Positions 1 through 6,712 of a stretch of 7,677 bases of DNA are shown in pieces. This DNA is from Granulicella sp. UBA5172 (GTDB lineage Bacteria; Acidobacteriota; Terriglobia; Terriglobales; Acidobacteriaceae), in assembly GCA_002413385.1 (NCBI GenBank), contig DHWW01000078.1:6860-14536 (forward strand). Reading direction: 5' to 3'. The number at the start of each line of letters is the position of its first letter. The first letter of the stretch is position 1. The translations under genes were made by a program, and so were the position numbers. Under the pieces are notes generated by a model. The model made no database searches and was not told the origin of the DNA. It was given only the letters and a program-made list of their open reading frames with translations.

Positions 1-1109
1 CCGCCGTGCTTCTCGCAGCGAACACCGTTGCGCTGGTGGCGCAGTCCTGGGTGATTGGGCCGTTCACGCGTCCGACTGCGGGGCCGGTCATCGAGCCCAA
101 CAAGTTTTATTACTACACCGACCCAATCACCGATCAGAAGACCTACTGGGAGGCCCTCCATACCTTCAATCCGGCTGCAACGATTGCGCCGGATGGGAAG
201 GTAGCAGTGGTGTTTCGGGCAGAGGATGCGTCGGGCAAGGATGAGATTGGCCAGCACGTTTCGCGGCTGGGCCTGGCAACGAGCATGGATGGGCTCCAGT
301 TCACGACCGAGGGCGCTCCGGTGCTGTATATCAAAGACGACTATCAAAAAATCCACGAGTACCCGGGAGGGGTGGAAGACCCGCGGATCGTGGTGGCTCC
401 AGATGGCACCTATGTGATGACGTATACGCAGTGGGCGCGGGGCGCTGGCCAGTATACGATCGGCATCGCGACGTCGAAGGATCTCGAGAAATGGACGAAG
501 TGGGGGCCAGCGTTTGGCACGGCCACCAATGGGAAGTACGACAGCTTGCTCTACAAGTCCGGCGGGATTCTGACCGAGTTGCACAATGGGCGGGTGCAGG
601 CGGTGAAGCTACACGGCAAGTATTGGATGTACTGGGGCGAGATCAAGGTGAGGCTGGCCACGTCGAAAGACCTGATCCACTGGACACCGGTTCTGAATCC
701 GCAGACGCACCTGCCGCTGGTGGTGATGTCGGCACGTGCAGGGCATTTTGATAGCGGCTTTCCTGAGGTGGGTCCTCCGCCCTTGCTGACAAGGAAAGGG
801 ATTGTGCTGCTGTACAACGGGAAGAATTCGACCGGGACAGGCGATGAGACGCTGGCGAGTGACCCGAAGATTGCGCCGGGAGCGTATTCCGTAGGCGAGG
901 CGCTATTCTCGGCGGCGAACCCTGCCAAGCTGCTGGATCGGACCGCTAAACCCGTCCTGACGCCCACCATGCCCTACGAGCGCAGCGGTCAATATACTGC
1001 TGGGACGACGTTTGCAGAGGGGTTGGTGGCGTTTCAGGGACAGTGGCTGCTGTATTACGGAGCGGCGGATTCGTCCGTAGGCGCAGCAAGGGCAGAGCTT
1101 CCACGGTAA
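1..1109 (+). CDS. GH130 family glycoside hydrolase/phosphorylase, exported, 5'-truncated
   Basis: This is a five-bladed beta-propeller type enzyme of family GH130, which acts on beta-mannosides (phosphorylases and exo-mannosidases). The reading frame is open from the first bases of the window, so the GTG at position 6 is probably an internal Val codon and the true start lies upstream. Counting from that GTG gives 367 residues. The first residues (LLAANTVALVA) look like the end of a signal-peptide hydrophobic core, which suggests export. Family hallmarks are FNPAA (54-58), RAED (71-74), a repeated 'ATS.DG'/'ATSKDL..W' blade motif (91-95, 155-163, 218-226), GGVEDPR (121-127, whose Asp125 matches the family catalytic acid) and EVGPPPLL (254-261) before the LLYNGKN strand. 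The gene ends with TAA, and the cyclophilin gene follows after 44 bases on the same strand, so co-transcription is possible. GH130 is clear; I cannot decide from sequence alone between phosphorylase and hydrolase, or name the linkage cut. Confidence 0.85.
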   Translation, partial: AVLLAANTVALVAQSWVIGPFTRPTAGPVIEPNKFYYYTDPITDQKTYWEALHTFNPAATIAPDGKVAVVFRAEDASGKDEIGQHVSRLGLATSMDGLQFTTEGAPVLYIKDDYQKIHEYPGGVEDPRIVVAPDGTYVMTYTQWARGAGQYTIGIATSKDLEKWTKWGPAFGTATNGKYDSLLYKSGGILTELHNGRVQAVKLHGKYWMYWGEIKVRLATSKDLIHWTPVLNPQTHLPLVVMSARAGHFDSGFPEVGPPPLLTRKGIVLLYNGKNSTGTGDETLASDPKIAPGAYSVGEALFSAANPAKLLDRTAKPVLTPTMPYERSGQYTAGTTFAEGLVAFQGQWLLYYGAADSSVGAARAELPR

Positions 1110-1153
1110 GGCGCCTTGGACGATTTGACCTGATGGAGTAGCCTTAATCCGGA

Positions 1154-1939
1154 ATGAAAATATCGAATTTTGCCCTCAGTACCCTGCTCTGCTCGCTTGC
1201 ACTTTTCTCCACCGCGGCGATCGCGCAAACCACGACAACACAGCCTGCGACAACGGCACCAGCAACTTCGGCACCAGCGGCTACGGCACCAACGGCTACG
1301 GATGCGCTGCCTGACGCCCCTTCGGCGGTCGCACATGAGGCACCCCCACCGGTCCCAACAGGGCCAACGGTGGTCATCGATACGACGATGGGAAGGCTGA
1401 CGTGCAAGCTGTTCGAAAAGGAGGCGCCGGTGACGGTGGCCAACTTTATCGGGCTTGCCACGGGGACAAAGACCTGGACGGATCCGGTGACGCTGCAGAA
1501 GATGACCGGCGTTCCCTTCTATGACGGCACGACGTTTCACCGCGTGATTCCCGGGTTCATGATTCAGGGGGGCGATCGACTGGGAACGGGCATGGGCGAT
1601 GCCGGGTTCTACATCCCGGACGAGATCTCGCCGAGCTTGCGCTTCGATGTTCCGGGACGGATGGCGATGGCGAACTCTGGCCCGGGAACCGATGGCAGCC
1701 AGTTCTTCATCACACAAAATGCTGCGCCAGAGCTAAATGGCAATTACACGGTCTTTGGGCAGTGCGACCCGCATACGGTCTTGATGGTTACCGGAATTGC
1801 CCTGGTAGACCGCAATTCTGAGGACAAGCCGCTGACGCCGGTAGTGATGAACAAGGTGACAATCGTGCCGTCAGGGCAGCCGCTTCCACCGCTTCCGAGT
1901 GAGCCGGCACAGGGCGCACCGGCGAGCCCCCAGCCATAG
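1154..1939 (+). CDS. Exported cyclophilin-type peptidyl-prolyl cis-trans isomerase
   Basis: This enzyme catalyses cis-trans isomerisation of X-Pro bonds and probably works in the periplasm or at the outer face. The protein has 261 residues. Residues 1-24 are a classical Sec signal peptide (Lys2, a hydrophobic core at 7-18, and AIA before Gln25). Residues 26-71 are a Thr/Ala/Pro-rich linker, the cyclophilin domain spans about 72-238, and 240-261 is a Pro-rich tail. Core motifs are TVANFIG (94-100), FHRVIPGFMIQGGD (128-141, catalytic-type Arg130) and GSQFFIT (181-187). In the region that carries Trp121 and His126 in human CypA, this protein reads ELNGNYTVFG (193-202), so neither side chain is kept; weak cyclosporin binding is expected, as in other bacterial periplasmic forms. 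The ATG at 1154 is preceded by only a weak, distant GGAG (1135-1138), but the signal peptide supports this start. A cytoplasmic paralogue follows downstream. Confidence 0.94.
   Translation: MKISNFALSTLLCSLALFSTAAIAQTTTTQPATTAPATSAPAATAPTATDALPDAPSAVAHEAPPPVPTGPTVVIDTTMGRLTCKLFEKEAPVTVANFIGLATGTKTWTDPVTLQKMTGVPFYDGTTFHRVIPGFMIQGGDRLGTGMGDAGFYIPDEISPSLRFDVPGRMAMANSGPGTDGSQFFITQNAAPELNGNYTVFGQCDPHTVLMVTGIALVDRNSEDKPLTPVVMNKVTIVPSGQPLPPLPSEPAQGAPASPQP
1254..1298 (+). repeat. Three 15-bp tandem repeats in the cyclophilin linker
   Basis: Three units of 15 bases lie head to tail at 1254-1268, 1269-1283 and 1284-1298. Each begins CGGCACCA. Units 2 and 3 differ at one base, and unit 1 differs from unit 2 in its last five bases. 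They encode the pentapeptide-like Ala/Pro/Thr repeats of the linker (residues about 34-48). Repeats of this kind can change copy number by slippage without breaking the frame, so linker length may vary between strains. Confidence 0.85.
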
Positions 1940-2024
1940 CGAAAGTGGCGAGTGAGTCGAGGTCGGCATTGGGCGAGTTGGATGTCCGGATGAAGCTGTA
2001 CCGCAGGCCTGAGCCTCAACAGCC

Positions 2025-2060
2025 AGAGCAAGAAGCGCTGGTAGAGCAAGAAGCGCTGGT
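2025..2060. repeat. 18-bp perfect tandem duplication
   Basis: The unit AGAGCAAGAAGCGCTGGT occurs twice with no gap, at 2025-2042 and 2043-2060, with no mismatch. It lies in non-coding sequence between the two cyclophilin genes. The length is a multiple of three, so an overlapping open frame stays open, but I see no sign that this frame is a gene. A recent slippage duplication is the simplest explanation. Confidence 0.9.
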
Positions 2061-2200
2061 TTGGATAGTCGCCGGGACGATGTATTCCAATTTGAATCAT
2101 TGGATACCCGAGCCACCACGGGCAAAGAATGAAGGAGCATCCTCGCGTTGTCGGTTATCATTAATTGGATTTGATGTTCATCCCATCGATTGAGCACACC

Positions 2201-2219
2201 GGGGCCGAGAATCGACCCC
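2201..2219. other. Small imperfect hairpin
   Basis: GGGGcCGA (2201-2208) pairs with TCGaCCCC (2212-2219) around a GAA loop: four G-C pairs, one mismatch, then three pairs. No T-run follows on either side, so it is a poor candidate for an intrinsic terminator. A second inverted repeat, TCCAAT/ATTGGA (2086-2091 and 2099-2104), lies upstream. Neither has an evident function. Confidence 0.35.
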
Positions 2220-2342
2220 ATGCAGAATGAAATCCAGGCTCAGAGTAGTTCGCCTGACGCTGCAGCTATCCGATGGGATCAGGTTCGAGACCGAAGAGGA
2301 GCGCGAACCGGATCTAACAAGGATTTTATTTTTATTGTTTTG

Positions 2343-2372
2343 TTGCGCTTCTTTTTGCCGATGGAATATACA
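2343..2372 (+). promoter_or_regulatory. Candidate sigma-70-type promoter for the cytoplasmic cyclophilin
   Basis: TTGCGC (2343-2348) and TATACA (2367-2372) are separated by 18 bases inside the AT-rich part of the intergenic stretch. Transcription would start near 2379 and give a leader of about 94 bases before the ATG at 2473. Both hexamers are imperfect, so this is a candidate read by eye only. Confidence 0.4.
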
Positions 2373-2472
2373 AGTTACCCAAATCGATGACGTTTCCCAG
2401 AAACATACGTCCTACTTTCAACGCAGCCGAGCATCTAAACGCATGAGCTACATGCAGCTTTAAGGAGATTCA

Positions 2473-2979
2473 ATGTCTATGACCGCCACCTTCAAGACCA
2501 CTGAAGGGACTATTGTTTGCAAGCTTTTTGAGGCCGAAGCACCCGAGACCGTAGCCAACTTTATTGGCCTTGCCGAAGGCACCAAGGAATGGAATTCGCG
2601 CTCCAAGAAGGGTTCGAAGCTGTACGACGGCACCGTCTTTCATCGCGTCATCCCGGAGTTCATGATCCAGGGCGGCGATCCTGAAGGTTCAGGCATGGGC
2701 GGCCCCGGGTATAAATTCGCCGACGAGACCAAGGGCAGCCCACATCACTTCAAGGAGCCGGGTAAGCTGGCGATGGCCAACTCCGGACCGAACACCAATG
2801 GAAGCCAGTTTTTCATTACGGTGACCGACACGAGCTGGCTGACAGGCAAGCACACCATCTTCGGCGAGGTGATCGAAGGCTATGAGGTTGCGGAGAAGAT
2901 CAGCCGCCTCCCTCGCGGCCCGATGGACCAGCCCAAGACACCTGTCATGCTCGAGAGCGTAACCATCAACCGCAGCTAG
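2473..2979 (+). CDS. ppiB: Cytoplasmic cyclophilin-type peptidyl-prolyl cis-trans isomerase
   Basis: This is a single-domain prolyl isomerase of 168 residues with no signal peptide, so it acts in the cytoplasm on newly made or refolding proteins. Motifs are ETVANFIGLAEG (25-36), FHRVIPEFMIQGGD (56-69, Arg58, Phe63, Gln66), GSQFFIT (110-116, Gln112 and Phe114) and SWLTGKHTIFGEV (121-133). The last contains the Trp (122) and His (127) that line the active site in CypA, unlike the exported paralogue upstream. The ATG at 2473 is preceded by AAGGAG (2462-2467) at five bases; a second in-frame ATG at 2479 is less well placed. It shares long identical stretches with the exported paralogue, such as VANFIGLA, FHRVIP and MANSGP. 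The two genes are 533 bases apart and this one probably has its own promoter. It ends in front of a strong hairpin terminator. The symbol is by similarity to PpiB-type proteins. Confidence 0.95.
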   Translation: MSMTATFKTTEGTIVCKLFEAEAPETVANFIGLAEGTKEWNSRSKKGSKLYDGTVFHRVIPEFMIQGGDPEGSGMGGPGYKFADETKGSPHHFKEPGKLAMANSGPNTNGSQFFITVTDTSWLTGKHTIFGEVIEGYEVAEKISRLPRGPMDQPKTPVMLESVTINRS

Positions 2980-2996
2980 TTTCGAACAGCACATCC

Positions 2997-3028
2997 CCCT
3001 GCAGGATGAAAACCCTGTAGGATGAAAC
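2997..3028. repeat. Imperfect 16-bp tandem duplication
   Basis: CCCTGCAGGATGAAAA (2997-3012) is followed directly by CCCTGTAGGATGAAAC (3013-3028), matching at 14 of 16 positions. It lies between the cyclophilin stop codon and the terminator hairpin. No function is evident. Confidence 0.8.
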
Positions 3029-3030
3029 CC

Positions 3031-3075
3031 AAAGCAGCAGAAGGCCCGTTCGATGAACGGGCCTTCTGCTGTTTT
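3031..3075. terminator. Bidirectional intrinsic terminator between cyclophilin and mdh
   Basis: A perfect 17-bp stem (3035-3051 with 3055-3071, starting CAGCAGAAGG) closes on a three-base GAT loop. TTTT (3072-3075) follows on the plus strand. AAA (3031-3033) precedes it and becomes a T-run on the minus strand, so the structure can stop both the rightward cyclophilin transcript and the leftward mdh transcript. It starts about 55 bases after the cyclophilin stop and ends 14 bases from the mdh stop. Confidence 0.93.
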
Positions 3076-3088
3076 GTGCGGAAATGGA

Positions 3089-4204
<1,116 letters not shown>

Positions 4205-4294
4205 GTCCAGGGCAGTCTCAATGGTGAACTAGTCCTGGACGCAGGAGCCGATTCGTTCTCTGCTGCGCCTCATAGGCCATTCTGATGGCTCCTG
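4205..4294. other. Two abutting inverted repeats downstream of glnA
   Basis: GTCCAGGGC (4205-4213) pairs with GTCCTGGAC (4232-4240), nine pairs including one G-U, around an 18-base loop. One base later, CAGGAGCC (4242-4249) pairs perfectly with GGCTCCTG (4287-4294). The interior of the second repeat holds a smaller GCCT/AGGC hairpin (4268-4271 with 4275-4278 approximately). Neither is followed by a T-run. They sit between the mdh leader and the glnA terminator hairpins and could be folded 3' RNA, a small RNA or a REP-like element. Confidence 0.5.
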
Positions 4295-4298
4295 ATTG

Positions 4299-4353
4299 TT
4301 CGTATTGCAGGCAATACGAAGAGCGCCTCAACAAGGCCAAGGCGCTCTTCGTA
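4299..4353 (-). terminator. Overlapping hairpins behind glnA (probable terminator)
   Basis: A perfect 14-bp stem (4315-4328 with 4340-4353, loop of 11 bases) starts 14 bases beyond the glnA stop codon. It is the best candidate for the glnA terminator, although no real T-run follows it. A second perfect 10-bp stem (4299-4308 with 4311-4320) uses the same TACGAA arm (4315-4320). The two hairpins therefore exclude each other over six base pairs. Confidence 0.65.
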
Positions 4354-4367
4354 AAGCTGAGTTTACC

Positions 4368-5798
4368 TTAGAACTGGCCCCAGAGGAGCTGGTTATAGAC
4401 GTCGTGGTGGAACTGGACTTCGCAGTCCTTGACAATGGTGCCAAGCAGACGTGGGCAGCGGTCGGCTGAGGCCTGCTTCAGGTCAGCGTAGCGCTCCTTG
4501 ACGCCGGAGCCGAGCATCTCGTCGACCCACTCGGCTCCGCGGAAGTTCTCGAGCGCGGTGTAGATATTGTCTGGAAGATAGCGCTCTGCCTGGCGCAGGT
4601 TCTTGATCTTCGAGGTCTGGCCACCGAGGCCCGTCTTGAAGATCGAGTAGAGCACCATGTAGGGGTTGGCGTCGGGGCCCACGGAACGAACTTCGACGCG
4701 CGCCGACTTCTCGTTGCCAATAGGAATGCGGACCATGGAGCCGCGATCCGTAGCCGAAGCCTTGATCTGATTGGGGGCTTCGAAGTGCGGGTCGAGGCGG
4801 CGATACGAATTCACGCTCGCATTGAGCAGCAGGCAGATGTCATTGCCATGGGTGAGGATCTTGTCGACGAATCCCCATGCGAGCTTTGAGATCTTTTCGT
4901 CGCCCTTGGGATCCCAGAAAAGGTTCTTGCCACCCTTGGTGATGGAGACATTGGTGTGCATGCCCGAGCCGTTGACGCCGGTGACGGGCTTGGGGAGGAA
5001 GCAGGCAGTCATGCCCATTTGGGTCGCGACCTGACGGCAGATCAGCTTGTAGAGCTGAATCTGGTCAGCGGCAGCGACGACATCGCCGTAGGAGTAATTA
5101 ATCTCGAACTGCGACGGAGCGACTTCCGGGTGGTCCTTCTCGTTCTCGAAACCCATCGCGCGCTGCACTTCCGCGGTGGTGTCGATGAACTCGCGGAGCG
5201 GGTCACCGGGGAGAGAGTGGTAGTAGCCGCCCTGGTTGACGTACTCGAAGGTGCCAGTCTGGTGGTAGTTACGCTCGGCGTCGATGCCATCGAAGAGGAA
5301 GCCCTCAATCTCGTTGGCGGCGTTGAGGGTGTATCCGTTCTTCTCAAACTGCTGCTTGGCGAAGTCCTTGAGGACGCCACGAAGATCGCCGGAGTAGTGC
5401 CCGCCGTTCTTGTCGATCACCTCGCTGAAGACGAGGACCTTGCCGGAGCCGAAGATGTCGGCGGGAGTCCAGTAGAAGGCGCTCCAATCGAGGGCGAGGC
5501 GGAGATCACTCTCGCGCTGGGCCGTAAAGCCGCGGATCGAAGAGCCATCGAAGGTGAGATTATCGTAGCTCTTGACGAGGAATTTCTTGTCGTAGTCGAG
5601 CATGTGGAGCCGGCCTTCGAGATCCGAAAAGAGCACGGTCACGGCCTTGATGCCGGGCGTGTCGGCGAGGTACTTCAGACGTTCTTCCTGTAGAACGTCA
5701 GCGGCAACACGCCTCTTCCGCTGATCCTTGGCTCGCAGATTAAGCTCTTCCAGCTCCTCGTACGACAACTCCAGAAAATTACGAAATTCGGTCGACAT
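4368..5798 (-). CDS. glnA: Glutamine synthetase (type I fold)
   Basis: This enzyme joins ammonia to glutamate with ATP to form glutamine and is the main ammonia-assimilation enzyme; members of this family form large ring-shaped oligomers. The protein has 476 residues. Residues 1 to about 48 are a charged helical extension ahead of the beta-grasp domain (DGSSIRGF at 84-91). Active-site features are NEIEGFLF (162-169), PSQFEIN (228-234), GSGMHTN (277-283, His281), NSYRRL (330-335), FEAP (339-342) and ARVEVRS (366-372, Glu369 and Arg371). The NLYDLP motif, whose Tyr is adenylylated in enterobacterial GlnA, is absent: the equivalent area reads SKIKNLRQAERYLP (396-409). Control by GlnE-type adenylylation is therefore unlikely. 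The ATG at 5798 has AAGGAG (plus 5803-5808) four bases upstream. The gene is divergent from the arginine decarboxylase gene and ends in front of a hairpin cluster. The glutamine synthetase call is firm; the exact subclass is not. Confidence 0.94.
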   Translation of the reverse strand: MSTEFRNFLELSYEELEELNLRAKDQRKRRVAADVLQEERLKYLADTPGIKAVTVLFSDLEGRLHMLDYDKKFLVKSYDNLTFDGSSIRGFTAQRESDLRLALDWSAFYWTPADIFGSGKVLVFSEVIDKNGGHYSGDLRGVLKDFAKQQFEKNGYTLNAANEIEGFLFDGIDAERNYHQTGTFEYVNQGGYYHSLPGDPLREFIDTTAEVQRAMGFENEKDHPEVAPSQFEINYSYGDVVAAADQIQLYKLICRQVATQMGMTACFLPKPVTGVNGSGMHTNVSITKGGKNLFWDPKGDEKISKLAWGFVDKILTHGNDICLLLNASVNSYRRLDPHFEAPNQIKASATDRGSMVRIPIGNEKSARVEVRSVGPDANPYMVLYSIFKTGLGGQTSKIKNLRQAERYLPDNIYTALENFRGAEWVDEMLGSGVKERYADLKQASADRCPRLLGTIVKDCEVQFHHDVYNQLLWGQF

Positions 5799-5812
5799 GG
5801 CACTCCTTCATG

Positions 5813-5826
5813 GGCAGTCAGCTGCC
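5813..5826 (-). promoter_or_regulatory. Short hairpin next to the glnA ribosome binding site
   Basis: GGCAG (5813-5817) and CTGCC (5822-5826) form a five-pair stem with a four-base loop, four bases upstream of the AAGGAG site of glnA on the minus strand. It is too small to call a regulatory switch, but it lies where it could influence translation. Confidence 0.25.
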
Positions 5827-5886
5827 GTGGTGATATGGTGAGGCTTTGACAACAAAAAACTACGTCTGAGGCAATTTTCGGTTTTC

Positions 5887-5915
5887 AGTTTAAAGGTAGC
5901 AGAAGCTGTCGTTAA
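5887..5915 (-). promoter_or_regulatory. Candidate glnA promoter
   Basis: On the minus strand TTAACG (plus 5910-5915) and TAAACT (plus 5887-5892) are 17 bases apart, each matching four of six consensus positions. Transcription would start near 5880, leaving a leader of about 80 bases. I saw no GG-N10-GC pattern of a sigma-54 promoter in this region. Confidence 0.35.
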
Positions 5916-5990
5916 AATTCCATAAAGACGTCGGGCTGATCGGCTTGCAAGGCTGTTTTCTCCGGGAGGCTGCGGGGGATGCATGGCGGC

Positions 5991-6018
5991 TTCACAATCC
6001 GGGCCCGCGACGTATGAT
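5991..6018 (+). promoter_or_regulatory. Promoter of the arginine decarboxylase gene
   Basis: TTCACA (5991-5996, five of six matches to TTGACA) is followed after 16 bases by TATGAT (6013-6018, five of six), within TATGATAAT. This is the best promoter match in the window. Transcription would start near 6025 and produce a leader of about 80 bases with strong folding potential. Confidence 0.6.
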
Positions 6019-6033
6019 AATTCCACTGGGAAA

Positions 6034-6080
6034 ACGTGGCCTGGCAAAGTGCAGCCGGACACGTGTGCAACGTTGCGCAC
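6034..6080 (+). promoter_or_regulatory. Folded leader of the arginine decarboxylase mRNA
   Basis: ACGTG (6034-6038) pairs with CACGT (6060-6064). Inside it CC-GGC (6040-6045, one bulged T) pairs with GCCGG (6054-6058) around an eight-base loop. A second hairpin, GTGTGCAA/TTGCGCAC (6063-6070 with 6073-6080, one G-U pair), ends directly against the GGAGG at 6081. The two structures share bases 6063-6064. The pairing is read directly from the sequence; a regulatory role is inference. Confidence 0.4.
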
Positions 6081-6085
6081 GGAGG
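6081..6085 (+). promoter_or_regulatory. GGAGG Shine-Dalgarno that leaves the start codon ambiguous
   Basis: This is the only strong ribosome binding sequence near the arginine decarboxylase start. It lies 22 bases before the ATG at 6108, which is too far, but 10 bases before an in-frame TTG at 6096. Either translation begins at the TTG, adding four residues, or the ATG is used with the weak GGGA (6098-6101) in front of it. Confidence 0.45.
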
Positions 6086-6107
6086 ATCGTCGGAATTGGG
6101 AAAAAAT

Positions 6108-6659
6108 ATGGTTCCAACACGTCTATTTTTCACCAAAGGCGTGGGTAAGCACAAGGAGCGGTTAACCTCTTTCGAGATGGCGCTGCGTGACGCGGGGGTA
6201 GCGGCGCAAAATCTGGTGCGGGTATCATCGATTTTCCCGCCGAACTGCAAGATGATCACGCGCAAGGAGGGTCTGAAATACCTGAACCCTGGCGAAGTGG
6301 TGTTTGCGGTCGTGGCCGAGAACTCCACACGCGAGGCGCACCGGCTGGTGGTCAGCTCGATCGGCGTCGCGATTCCGACGGACAGGAACATGTATGGCTA
6401 CCTGTCCGAGCACCACAGCTTTGGTCAGACGGAGGACCAGGCCGGCGATTATGCCGAGGAGCTCGCGGCGGAGATGCTGGCTACGACGCTGGACGTGGAC
6501 TTTGACCCGGATAAGAGCTGGGATGAAAAGAAGGAGATCTATAGGATCTCGAACAAGATTGTGCGGACGGCGAATGTGACGCAGTCGGCTGTAGGAGCGA
6601 GGAATGGGAATTGGACGACCACAATTGCGGCGGCGATTTTGCTGTTCGACGATAGGTAG
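6108..6659 (+). CDS. pdaD: Pyruvoyl-dependent arginine decarboxylase
   Basis: This enzyme converts arginine to agmatine and CO2, the first step of putrescine synthesis by the agmatine route. The family makes its own pyruvoyl cofactor: the chain cuts itself between two serines and the second becomes the pyruvoyl group. Here the site is VSS-IFPP with Ser40/Ser41 (residues 39-45), giving a short beta chain and a longer alpha chain. Other hallmarks are FFTKGVG (7-13), FEMALRDAG (22-30), [11 protein letters not shown] (62-72) and YLSEHHSFG (98-106), whose Glu101 corresponds to the catalytic acid of the Methanocaldococcus enzyme. At 183 residues it has normal family length. An upstream extension to 6036 is open but reads unlike the family, so the ATG at 6108 is chosen; a TTG at 6096 is the alternative. 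The gene follows a good promoter and a folded leader, and a terminator separates it from the amidase gene of the same pathway. The symbol is borrowed from archaea. Confidence 0.94.
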   Translation: MVPTRLFFTKGVGKHKERLTSFEMALRDAGVAAQNLVRVSSIFPPNCKMITRKEGLKYLNPGEVVFAVVAENSTREAHRLVVSSIGVAIPTDRNMYGYLSEHHSFGQTEDQAGDYAEELAAEMLATTLDVDFDPDKSWDEKKEIYRISNKIVRTANVTQSAVGARNGNWTTTIAAAILLFDDR

Positions 6660-6686
6660 GTAGCAGATAAAATAAAGCGATGTCAT

Positions 6687-6712
6687 GGCGCTGGCTGATT
6701 CCAGCGCCTTTT
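6687..6712 (+). terminator. Intrinsic terminator between arginine decarboxylase and amidase genes
   Basis: A perfect eight-pair stem GGCGCTGG/CCAGCGCC (6687-6694 with 6701-6708) with a six-base loop is followed by TTTT (6709-6712). It lies 27 bases after the decarboxylase stop codon. Only 39 bases remain before the amidase ATG, which leaves little room for a separate promoter. Partial read-through seems the likely way the next gene is expressed. Confidence 0.85.

Larger units (their letters stand above)
1940..2472. other. Gene-poor intergenic stretch
   Basis: I can support no gene in these 533 bases. Several open frames exist on both strands (for example 1945-2193 + from GTG, 2190-2390 +, 2227-2463 + and 1871-2221 -). 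They overlap one another, lack ribosome binding sites and encode compositions that resemble no family I know. The stretch holds an 18-bp direct duplication (2025-2060), two small inverted repeats (2086-2104 and 2201-2219), an AT-rich block around 2322-2356 and a candidate promoter for the next gene. There is no obvious T-tailed terminator behind the upstream cyclophilin gene. Confidence 0.6.

Noticed and set aside
551..970. 139-codon open frame on the minus strand inside the GH130 gene
   Set aside because: It is antisense to a recognised enzyme, has no ribosome binding site and shows no family resemblance.
1108..1117. Palindrome AAGGCGCCTT overlapping the GH130 stop codon
   Set aside because: It is too short, with no loop and no T-run, to be a terminator, and one such palindrome is expected by chance.
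1055..1717. 220-codon minus-strand frame across the secreted cyclophilin
   Set aside because: The protein is an Arg/Cys/His-rich string typical of a shadow frame, and the plus strand carries a clear cyclophilin.
1945..2193. 82-codon plus-strand frame containing the 18-bp duplication (EQEALV repeated)
   Set aside because: It starts at a GTG six bases after the cyclophilin stop without a ribosome binding site, and the product resembles nothing known. It cannot be excluded but is not supported.
2280..2293. tRNA T-arm-like GGTTCGAGACC
   Set aside because: The flanking bases do not form a five-pair T stem, and no acceptor or anticodon arm is found around it.
2227..2463. 78-codon frame ending just before the cytoplasmic cyclophilin
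   Set aside because: It overlaps the candidate promoter, has no ribosome binding site and has a chance-like composition.
4956..5693. 245-codon open frame on the plus strand opposite glnA
   Set aside because: It is an antisense shadow of glnA, rich in Val/Glu/Leu, with no recognisable motif.
6036..6107. N-terminal extension of the arginine decarboxylase to 6036
   Set aside because: The 24 extra residues do not resemble the family and coincide with the folded leader, and the family's conserved start matches the ATG at 6108.
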